Origin: Chthoniobacter flavus Ellin428
GTDB lineage: Bacteria; Verrucomicrobiota; Verrucomicrobiia; Chthoniobacterales; Chthoniobacteraceae
Assembly: GCF_000173075.1 (NCBI RefSeq)
Contig: NZ_ABVL01000008.1
Location: forward strand, 124,001-188,000
Length of the DNA stretch: 64,000 bases
Reading direction: 5' to 3'
Shown here: in pieces, positions 51,394 through 58,290 of the stretch
Layout: every line of letters starts with the position of its first letter
Position numbering within the stretch: position 1 is the first letter of the stretch
Translations under genes and position numbers: made by a program
Notes under the pieces: generated by a model
Seen by the model: only the letters and a program-made list of their open reading frames with translations
What the model was told of the DNA's origin: nothing
Databases searched by the model: none

Positions 51394-53399
51394 ATGACCC
51401 TCGTCGGGCAAACACTGGGAGAATTCGAAATCCTTGAAGCCCTTGGCCACGGGGGCATGGGTGCCGTCTACAAGGCCAGGCAACTCTCCTTGAAGCGCCT
51501 GGTCGCTTTGAAAACTTTGCAGCCCGCCATGGCCAACGATGCGGCTTATATCGCCCGCTTTCAGCAGGAGGCGATCGCCGCAGCCAGCCTCAGCCATCCA
51601 ATCTCGTCCAGGTTTACTCGGCCGGTCAAAGCGAGGGTCTCTACTGGTTTTCCATGGAATATGTGGAAGGAGAATCGGCCCGGGCCAGGCTGCAAAGCGC
51701 CGGCCGCATCGAGCCGCAGGAAGCCATCACCATCGCCATCTGCGTGGCCACCGCGCTGCAATACGGCTCGCGCAAGGCTTCCCTAATCCACCGCGACATC
51801 AAACCGGACAACATCTTCCTGGCCCGCTCCGGTGAGGTGAAGCTCGGCGATCTCGGGCTGGCCAAAAGCGCCGCGGACAATCAGGGACTCACCTCCACCG
51901 GGCATTCGCTGGGCACGCTCTACTACATCAGCCCCGAACAGGCGCGCGACTCGAAGACCGTGGATTTCCGGGCGGATATCTACAGCCTCGGGTGCACCCT
52001 CTTCGAAATGGTCTCCGGGAGGCCGCCCTTCACTGGGTCCAACGCGGCCGCGATCCTGCTCAAGCATCTCACCGAGCCGGTGCCGAGTTTGCAAGCGGCG
52101 TGGTCGCAATGTCCGCCCGGCCTCTCCGATCTCGTCGGGAAAATGATGCAGAAAGATCCCGGCGATCGGCCGCAGGATTACGCCACGCTGATCAGTGAAT
52201 TGCGACACGCGTATGCCATGCCGGCTGAGCCCGCGCCCGCACCCCCGCCGGTGCGAACCGCACGGGCGGAAGCCGGGCCCGCAGCCGGGCCAGCCGCGTC
52301 ACCGCCAGTCCAGCCCGGATCGAATGAGGTCGGAAGGGCCACCTACGTGATCGACCTCGACCTGGAAGCGTCGGCCGCGCCCGCGCCCGCGTCGGCGCGA
52401 GCCGCGCAACCGCCAATCCAGCCCGGACCGACACCCGATTGCGAGACGCTGCCGGAAACCCGCAGCGAACCGCCACCCGTCACCACCACCGAGGTCGACC
52501 AAGACACACTGCCCGTGCAGCCCAGACCACCGACTGCTGCCGCACCGGCATCTGCCCCGCAGTCCCAGCCGGTCGACGTCAGTGATTTGCGACTCGTCAC
52601 TCCCATCGAGCTCCACCGCGAAACGTCCCCGTCGGCCAGCTCTCTCTTCATCCCCCCAGCGACCCCGGCGCGCCAATCACCCGACGCGGCCCCAACGCGA
52701 AAATCCCTTCCCTGGGGCAAAATCATCCTCGTTCTCCTTTTCCTGGCCACCGGCTGGTTCTACCTGACTCACCGCAGCCCAACGCCCTCCGCCTTCGACA
52801 CCGAAGACTCCGCAGATTCTCCGAACCCGAACAGTGTCTGGCGGGACTGGGTGCTGGAAAGTCACCGCAATGGCTATTTCCTCTACAATCGGGAATTTGC
52901 GGATCACACCGTCGGCAATCACACCGAAGTGGTCTTCCAGAAACGCGCCTCCGCCAATTCCCAGGATACCTTCCGCAACGGGAAAATCCGCGTGCGCTGC
53001 GTCATCCCGCCCCCAAAACTCCCGGCCCAATACGTGCAATTTTACGTGCGCATGGCCCCGGATGCCAAAGGGGTGCTCCGGCGTTACGAAGCCTATATCA
53101 CGCACGATGCTGTCGTCTTCGCGCTGAACGATTCGGCGCAGGGCGTCCACGAAATCACCCATTGGCCCGTGCCCGCGACCCCGGACCGGCCGCTCGACAT
53201 CGTCATGGAAATCGAGGCGAGAAACAATACCTTCACCGTCTCCCTCAACCGCATGGTGGTTGGCACCGTTCGGGATGACACCATCCCCGGTGCGGGAACC
53301 TTCGGCCTCGACGGCCCTGCCGAGACGCGCCTCTCCACCCTGGCCTTTCTCAATCTCGATCCCCCCGCTCTGCCCATCCCTTTCCCAGTGACGAAGTAA
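51394..53399 (+). CDS. Membrane Ser/Thr protein kinase with LamG-like sensor domain, frameshifted
   Basis: The kinase domain begins FEILEALGHGGMGAVYKARQLSLKRLVALKTLQPAM (Gly-rich loop and Lys of VALK). One missing base near 51598-51599, just after AASLSHP, shifts the frame; adding it gives LVQVYSAGQSEGLYWFSMEYVEGESARARL. The catalytic loop HRDIKPDN and LGDLGLAKSA (DLG instead of DFG) follow, then GTLYYISPEQARDSKTVDFRADIYSLG. A Pro/Ala-rich linker, one membrane helix (GKIILVLLFLATGWFYLTH) and a beta-rich C-terminal domain (about 210 residues, FYVRMAPDAKGVLRRYEAYI...) complete a protein of about 668 aa. It probably senses a ligand outside and phosphorylates cytoplasmic targets. Confidence 0.85.
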
Positions 53400-53525
53400 C
53401 CGGAGCGGTGAAAGCGGGGTCGACAGTTGCCGGTTAACAGGAGGAATGTCGGTCCATGTCAGGTATCAAGAGTCACCCCGAATATCGGGTGCTCTATGGC
53501 CAGCCAATGCTCGCCGCCGGCAAAG
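53400..53525. other. Short spacer after the kinase gene
   Basis: No gene or terminator is evident before the repeat that starts at 53526. The kinase stop codon at 53397-53399 is followed by GC-rich sequence with no poly-T. Confidence 0.4.
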
Positions 53526-53787
53526 GAAGTGGCAGGCTGTCCCGGAGGGACAAAGGAATTTAGCCGGGGGTAGAGCGAGCTTGCGAGCGACACCCCCGGA
53601 ACACGTTTCCAACACGAAAGCGCCCCGGAGGTGGCGCCGGAATTCTTCGCCAGCAGAAGATTCCTCCGCCCCTTCAGGGCGGGCCCGTGGAGGGACGCAA
53701 TTCCGGTGGCTGCGCCTGTTCGCCTGAAGCTCACAGGCTTGCACACCGGCTAAATTCCGTTGTCCCTCCGGGACAGCTTGCCGCTTC
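53526..53787. repeat. Long inverted repeat with GGAATTTAGCCGG core
   Basis: The left arm (53526-53567) and the reverse complement of the right arm (53746-53787) match at about 39 of 42 positions. Each holds a perfect TGTCCC-GGA-GGGACA palindrome followed by GGAATTTAGCCGG. Between the arms are about 178 bp of GC-rich filler with CGCCGGAATTCTTCGCC-like sub-repeats. The same GGAATTTAGCCGG core is in the 38825-38893 element. It could fold into a very large hairpin or be a mobile non-autonomous element. Confidence 0.8.
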
Positions 53788-53834
53788 GACCAGCCCAACT
53801 GAATCGATGCCAACTGAGATGCGCGTAAAGATCA

Positions 53835-53973
53835 GGGTCAGCGTCCCCAGCACGGTCGGGTAGGCGGTGATCGGCACGGTGTCCTGCTCGCGGGTGTCGA
53901 TGAGGATCGTCGGGGCGAATTCCGCGCTCATTTTTCGCAGGGATCGAGAGTTGATTTTGGGGTCCATCCCCAA
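53835..53973 (-). pseudogene. Remnant of an ERCC4-type nuclease gene
   Basis: On the minus strand this frame reads MSAEFAPTILIDTREQDTVPITAYPTVLGTLT, which has the Asp-Thr-Arg-Glu-Gln signature of ERCC4/XPF nuclease domains and a Tyr-Pro-Thr-Val-x-Gly-Thr-Leu run as in phage- or plasmid-type members. The usual following motif with the catalytic Glu-Arg-Lys is missing: the frame continues as unrelated sequence into the inverted repeat at 53526-53787. It appears to be a truncated gene whose 3' part was replaced by the repeat. Confidence 0.45.
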
Positions 53974-54018
53974 AGCCCGGGCAGACCCCGGTGAAGACCC
54001 CGAGGAGACAGGCGGTCC

Positions 54019-54056
54019 GTCCGACCGGCCCTATATAAATATAGGGGCGGTCAGAC
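54019..54056. promoter_or_regulatory. Imperfect 17-bp palindrome with a TATA centre
   Basis: GTCCGACCGGCCCTATA, a four-base spacer TAAA, and TATAGGGGCGGTCAGAC pair at 15 of 17 positions. It is about 105 bp upstream of the ERCC4-like remnant, and GTGAAGAC direct repeats lie beside it (three in 54097-54124 and one near 53990). It could be an old operator or phage-type repeat; no regulator that would bind it is visible. Confidence 0.4.
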
Positions 54057-54197
54057 GAACCTCTCCACTGTCTTTGCGCCCGTTCACGGGGGGGCGTGAA
54101 GACCGTGAAGACGGCCGTGAAGACCTCTCTTGGTGCCACGTCGAATAGGCTCTGTTCGTGCAGAGAGATGTGAACTTCTCTCGTTTTTAAAGTGTTC
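54057..54197. other. Gene-free spacer with GTGAAGAC direct repeats
   Basis: Three copies of GTGAAGAC with short spacers occur between 54097 and 54124. No gene is supported between here and the GH16 stop codon at 54198. Confidence 0.45.
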
Positions 54198-56132
54198 TCA
54201 TTTTGCCTTCGTCGGCGCTGCGAGAGTCGGTTCCGTCGATTTCACCCCGTCCGCCGCGGAGGCCAGATCCTTCCGCTGCCAGCACCGGACGTAGTCGATA
54301 ACGAACTCATCCGGAAGCTGCGCGTCATCCAGGTCGTTGTTATCCCATCCACCCATCACGTGGGTGAACATCAGGTCCGATGGCACATCGGAAATGCGCG
54401 GCGATTCCCAGCGCGCCACCACCGAGCCATTGCAGTAAATCACGGCCTTCCCCGGAGTCCATAGAAGGCCGGCCGTGATGAACCCATCCTGGTCCGCGCC
54501 GGTATAAATCGTCGAAGAGCCGGTCTGTTTGTGCTCCTTCTCGTAACCGTCCCAATGGAAAGCGATGTTGAAGCGGTGCACGCCCCAGCGCGAAAGGAAC
54601 TCCATCACATCGAACTCCATGGCGCCTTGTCCGGTGCTGGCCCGCAGCCCTTGCGCGCCGGAATCGAGGCCACGGTCCGGCATGAGCCACATGGCCGGCC
54701 ATAATCCGGGCGCTTTCGGCAGTTTCATCCGCGCCTCGAAATACCCATACCGTTGCACCCACTTTCCGTAGGTATCCAGGAAGCCGGTGGCATAATCCGT
54801 CTCTGCCCCATTGGGATCGTCGTTGTGCCGGCCACGCTTCTTCGCATAGCGCAGCTTCGCCAGGCCGTTTTCCACGATCACGTTTTCTTTGCTGAAATGG
54901 CTCGTCTTGTCCCAGTAGTTCGCCGTGTAGACGTTCCACTTGGTCAGGTCGATGTCGTGGCCATTGAATTCCTCGTCGAAAGTTTGTGTCCATTCGCCCT
55001 CCACCGGCGGGCGCTTGCCGAGCCAGTCGGGAACAGTCACCACCGGCGCTTCGGCCACGATCGATTCCACTTCAAACGATTGCGCCCCCGCAGCGGCATC
55101 GCCCGCCAGGGTCACGGCGGTCACCGCGTCGCTGATGAATTGCGTCCCAGAGCCCTTCGTTCCATTCCACTCCGTCTTCGCCGAATTTTGGATGCCAGTC
55201 CACGGCGTGGAAGGGATGAAAGACACCACGACCTCGCCGGAAGCACCGGGCGCGAGCGGCCCTGGCGTGGCCGCCTTTTCCGTGGAACCGGGCTCACTCT
55301 CCACCCACACCGTCAGGGCTCCCGGAGTGGCGCCGGTATTCTTCACCTTCACCCGCACTTGGGTCGCGTCGCGCAGGTCCCATTTCCCTCGCGCCGGTTT
55401 GATCCGCACCGACTGATCCTTGCCCGAAAAGCCGATCTTCCCGGTGCTGCCATCTTCGGCCACCGCTGATTCAGCCCCGTTTTGGGCGATCATCTGGGCT
55501 GCGGTCACTTTTACCGGAGGGCCGAAAAGAACGCCGTTTTCCGGCTTCACCCGGATGGATGCCGGGTCAACGGGCGGCTGTTCGCCAGCGGGTCCGGCAG
55601 CCAACAGGCTCTCGAGACGGAACGATTGCACCTCGGTGGATTTGGTCGCGAAGATGAGCACTTGCGTCACCGCCGCCGGCTGGAGCTTGTAGGCCGGCTT
55701 GTGCCCGTAGGCGTAGCCGAAGATGGTCTTCACCGTGATTGTTTCGCCAGGCTTCAGGTAGGCGATTTCCGTGTCGTTCCCACTCGCGTTATCGACGCGC
55801 AGATTGAGCGCCAGCGGCTTTTCCCCCAGATTCACCAAGCGCGCTTCGATGTGGCCCCACTGGGACAGATCGATGACGCCACCGGACGGCGGCTTGATGC
55901 TCACGCCCGGATACTCTTCCCGTCCCGGCTGGATCGTCACCACCACGCCGTTTTCCGTTCCTCGCGCTGTCGTCACCTGCCCCGAGCTCGGCCTCAGCTG
56001 TGACTCCACTCCCGCCTTCATCTCGAGCAAAGCCTTTGGCGCTTCATCCGCCAGAACCGCGGCGGCAAAAATCGAGAACAGGCACGTGAAAACCGCTGCG
56101 CCGCTGCAATAGGACTTCGAGTGGATCGACAT
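54198..56132 (-). CDS. Secreted family 16 glycoside hydrolase, 644 aa
   Basis: A signal peptide (MSIHSKSYCSGAAVFTCLFSIFAAAVLADEA) is followed by beta-rich regions (about 30-375), probably two carbohydrate-binding modules, and a C-terminal GH16 catalytic domain (about 380-620): WTQTFDEEFNGHDIDLTKWNVYTANYW, YATGFLDTYGKWVQRYGYFEARMKLP, then the active-site MEFDVMEFLSRWGVHRFNIAFHWDGYEK. In it, Glu506 and Glu511 with Asp508 form the family's Glu-x-Asp-x-x-Glu triad. It continues with GLLWTPGKAVIYCNGSVVARWE and FVIDYVRCWQRK. It likely cuts a beta-1,3 or beta-1,4 glucan, carrageenan-like or laminarin-type polysaccharide; the exact linkage is uncertain. Confidence 0.9.
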   Translation of the reverse strand: MSIHSKSYCSGAAVFTCLFSIFAAAVLADEAPKALLEMKAGVESQLRPSSGQVTTARGTENGVVVTIQPGREEYPGVSIKPPSGGVIDLSQWGHIEARLVNLGEKPLALNLRVDNASGNDTEIAYLKPGETITVKTIFGYAYGHKPAYKLQPAAVTQVLIFATKSTEVQSFRLESLLAAGPAGEQPPVDPASIRVKPENGVLFGPPVKVTAAQMIAQNGAESAVAEDGSTGKIGFSGKDQSVRIKPARGKWDLRDATQVRVKVKNTGATPGALTVWVESEPGSTEKAATPGPLAPGASGEVVVSFIPSTPWTGIQNSAKTEWNGTKGSGTQFISDAVTAVTLAGDAAAGAQSFEVESIVAEAPVVTVPDWLGKRPPVEGEWTQTFDEEFNGHDIDLTKWNVYTANYWDKTSHFSKENVIVENGLAKLRYAKKRGRHNDDPNGAETDYATGFLDTYGKWVQRYGYFEARMKLPKAPGLWPAMWLMPDRGLDSGAQGLRASTGQGAMEFDVMEFLSRWGVHRFNIAFHWDGYEKEHKQTGSSTIYTGADQDGFITAGLLWTPGKAVIYCNGSVVARWESPRISDVPSDLMFTHVMGGWDNNDLDDAQLPDEFVIDYVRCWQRKDLASAADGVKSTEPTLAAPTKAK

Positions 56133-56241
56133 TGGGTAAGGCTACACGCAAGGCCGGAATAGCAAGCCCTCAGAAGCCGTGCTGCTCTTTGTCTTTCTTT
56201 CTAAATCGCATGAGCTAACCTGCAGTATCTCCTCTCGGCTT

Positions 56242-56790
56242 ATGTCCTTCTGGTCCAACCTGAGAAACCTCTCTAAATCGAAATCGGATTGCGTGATCGG
56301 CGGCGTGTGTGGCGGACTTGGCGCCCACACCCCCATCCCCGCCTGGATGTGGGCGGGGCCGCCTTTCCTCGTCGCCCTGCTCGTCTTCGGCACCGGTGGA
56401 CTGGTTTACATCATCCTCTGGATCGCCTTGCCGGAAGAAAAGCCGCAGCCGCCCCCCCGCCGGAAGCGGGAAAGTGGATGGTTGAGACTGGAGCGAAGCG
56501 ACGGGTCCGCGGTGCCGTGGGGACAATTGATAGTTGATAGTCCGCCGCGCAGCCGCAGGAGCATCCGTTCCGCGGAGTTGTGCGAAGATTTGCTGCCAGC
56601 GCAGGCCGTTTTGGTATTTTCCTCTCGCTCCCGTGGGGGCTTTGGGAACGCCATTGCCGGGCAATTCCATTGCGTGGAAGGCGGCCGGATTCTCAGCTCT
56701 CGATCGCGAACGATCCTCCCCCATCCGCGAAACAGAGTTTCCCCGCTAAATGAGCATTCCCAAAGCCTCACTTTGGGAACGAGAGAATGA
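56242..56790 (+). CDS. PspC-domain membrane protein whose end runs into a repeat
   Basis: The N-terminal half is a classical PspC domain: SFWSNLRNLSKSKSDCVIGGVCGGLGAHTPIPAWMWAGPPFLVALLVFGTGGLVYIILWIALPEEK, with a single membrane pass. PspC proteins regulate the phage-shock/envelope stress response. After about residue 72 the coding frame enters the interspersed repeat at 56526-56787 and reads through to a TGA at 56788-56790, giving a low-complexity tail (residues about 95-182) that is likely not native. The gene may originally have ended earlier. Start ATG 56242, 182 aa. Confidence 0.6.
   Translation: MSFWSNLRNLSKSKSDCVIGGVCGGLGAHTPIPAWMWAGPPFLVALLVFGTGGLVYIILWIALPEEKPQPPPRRKRESGWLRLERSDGSAVPWGQLIVDSPPRSRRSIRSAELCEDLLPAQAVLVFSSRSRGGFGNAIAGQFHCVEGGRILSSRSRTILPHPRNRVSPLNEHSQSLTLGTRE
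56526..56787 (+). repeat. Interspersed repeat, family A, copy 1
   Basis: The block starts with short TTGATAG-type units (56527-56541). It goes on with CCGTTCCGCGGAGTTG (56566-56581), then a 'GCCAGCGCAGGC..TTGGTATT' part, and ends in CATTCCCAAAGCCTCACTTTG. The last part, TTCCCAAAG-CCTCA-CTTTGGGAA (56757-56779), is a perfect 9-bp hairpin. Copies 2 and 3 are at 57226-57446 and 58183-58246. The copy lies partly inside the PspC reading frame. Confidence 0.75.
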
Positions 56791-56843
56791 GAGAATTCCA
56801 ACGGCTTGACGCGGGACGGGGTCTCCGAGAGGTTGTTCCCAGG

Positions 56844-57182
56844 ATGAAGACCCTTCTCGCCGCCATTGCCCTCGTCCTGTGTCTGTGCTTTTCGGCCAAG
56901 GCCGAGACCAGTCCCAGGAATCACGATCTCTCGTATCACCATTACTCCCACGGTAACTACCACTACTATTCCACCCGCCACTACTGGCACGGACACTGGT
57001 ACGGCCCGGGATACTACGGACCCACTGTTTTTGTCGGCTCGTCTTACTACTGGAGCGGCTACGGACCGGGCGTCACTGTCGTCGCCCCGGGGCCGATCTA
57101 CTATCCGCCGGGCGGAGTTTGGCGGCACGGCCACTATTGGTATCACGGCCATTACTGGCACGGGACCTACCACCATCATTGA
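56844..57182 (+). CDS. Small secreted His/Tyr/Gly-rich protein
   Basis: A protein of about 112 aa: signal MKTLLAAIALVLCLCFSAKA, then a mature part made of His, Tyr, Gly, Trp and Ser: HHYSHGNYHYYSTRHYWHGHWYGPGYYGPTVFVGSSYYWSGYGPGVTVVAPGPIYYPPGGVWRHGHYWYHGHYWHGTYHHH. Roughly one residue in six is His, so it may bind metal ions or form part of an extracellular matrix or sheath. No family can be named. GAGAGG precedes ATG 56844 by 11 bases. It lies between two copies of a repeat. Confidence 0.75.
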   Translation: MKTLLAAIALVLCLCFSAKAETSPRNHDLSYHHYSHGNYHYYSTRHYWHGHWYGPGYYGPTVFVGSSYYWSGYGPGVTVVAPGPIYYPPGGVWRHGHYWYHGHYWHGTYHHH

Positions 57183-57225
57183 TACCGCTCCCGATATCCG
57201 TCGCGCGGCGGGTCAACGCCTGCTA

Positions 57226-57446
57226 GTTGAGGGTTGAGGGTTGAGAGTTGAGAGTCCACCGTGCGACCCCTTTTTTGTCCGCTCCGCGGAGTTGCGCGAG
57301 GGTTTGGCGCCAGCGCTGGCTATCTTGGTATTGACTTTCGCCCCGCTGAGGGCTGAACGAGCAACGTTCAGTCCTGCCTCAACCCGCGAAACGGAGTTTC
57401 CCCACAAAATGGGCATTCCCAAAGCCCCACTTTGGGAACGAGAGGA
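57226..57446 (+). repeat. Interspersed repeat, family A, copy 2
   Basis: After four GTTGAG(G/A) heptamers (57226-57256), the sequence repeats copy 1: CCGCTCCGCGGAGTTG (57279-57294), GCCAGCGCTGGC..TTGGTATT, CGCGAAACGGAGTTTCCCC and the hairpin TTCCCAAAG-CCCCA-CTTTGGGAA (57416-57438). About 60% of the bases align with copy 1. Confidence 0.75.
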
Positions 57447-57548
57447 GAAGGAGGGGCGGAGAAAGTTCGTCTCGGCGAGACGCCGAGACCAGCACTCGCG
57501 AGTGCGCTCCCCGGAAAGCTCCGCGCCACCCATCTCCCCGTCGGGAGA
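57447..57548. repeat. GAGACGCC-type element
   Basis: The stretch 57465-57535 has the blocks TTCGTCTCGGCGAGACGCCG, ACCAGCACTCGCGAGTGC and GCTCCCCGGAAAGCTCCG, matching blocks at about 48187-48300. TCTCGGCGAGA and CACTCGCGAGTG are small perfect palindromes. No gene is supported before the DUF3828-like gene's stop at 57549. Confidence 0.6.
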
Positions 57549-58079
57549 TCACTTAACGGGGTATTTCTTCCGATCCTTGGCCAGTTGGCGGAGCTCTTCC
57601 AATAAATTCCCCTTTTCGGAATTCCAGAAATTGATGAACACCCAGTGCCCGTTCACCGATTTCACCTCGGGGATGACTTGCGGCTTTTTGTCCTTTTTTC
57701 CGTCCAGGAAGTGATAGACCTCCACCCGGTAGGCGCCGTTTTTTTCCGTGACATTCCCGACCACGGAGCGGTCCACCGTCTCCTGGCTGTTGAGAAAGGG
57801 GTCAAAGTCGAGGCCCACGAGCTCGCCCGGGTTTTTCGCGGCCGCCGCGCTATCCTCCTTCAGCGCCTTCGTCAGCTCCGGGCTGAAATCCGCAGCTCTC
57901 TTTTTCAACGCCACATCGCTCGATGCCTCGTGCCGGTCATGTTTGCTCAAGGGCACATACCAATTGTAAAAATCCTGGACGAACTTGGCGGGCGAATCCG
58001 CGGCCTGAAGCGGAGCCGCACCCGCGCTCCAGGCAAAGAGCGCCAGTGCCGCAAGGAGGAGGATTTTCAAAGAGTTCAT
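57549..58079 (-). CDS. Secreted DUF3828-like protein
   Basis: A protein of about 176 aa. It has a signal peptide (MNSLKILLLAALALFAWSAGAAPLQA), then a mature part with PAKFVQDFYNWYVPL as first helix, and a beta-strand half with VGLDFDPFLNSQETVDRSVVGNVTEKNGAYRVEVYHFLDGKKDKKPQVIPEVKSVNGHWVFINFWN. The Asp-Pro-Phe-Leu-Asn-Ser-Gln segment and the alpha/beta layout resemble DUF3828 (a small exported family of unknown role). Start ATG 58079. It is between repeats and has no operon partners. Confidence 0.8.
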   Translation of the reverse strand: MNSLKILLLAALALFAWSAGAAPLQAADSPAKFVQDFYNWYVPLSKHDRHEASSDVALKKRAADFSPELTKALKEDSAAAAKNPGELVGLDFDPFLNSQETVDRSVVGNVTEKNGAYRVEVYHFLDGKKDKKPQVIPEVKSVNGHWVFINFWNSEKGNLLEELRQLAKDRKKYPVK

Positions 58080-58182
58080 AGTGATAAGAGGACCGTGGGA
58101 AGGATGACAGGCGCGCGCGTGTTTTACAACGATCATCGAAGAGCTTGCGTTCCGGACTGATCTCAAACAACCCACCCCGGTC

Positions 58183-58246
58183 CACGAAACGGAGTTTCCC
58201 CACAAAGCGGGCATTCCCAAAGCCTCACTTTGGGAACGAGAGAAAA
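58183..58246 (+). repeat. Interspersed repeat, family A, copy 3 (short)
   Basis: Only the terminal part of the family A repeat is present: ACGAAACGGAGTTTCCCC, then GGGCATTCCCAAAG-CCTCA-CTTTGGGAACGAG with the same perfect 9-bp hairpin (58214-58236). It is placed downstream of the large hydrolase gene's stop codon and may act as a terminator for it. Confidence 0.75.
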
Positions 58247-58290
58247 GGGAGACTGGAGTTCAGTCTCCCTTTTCGTTCGATGAGGTCGCG

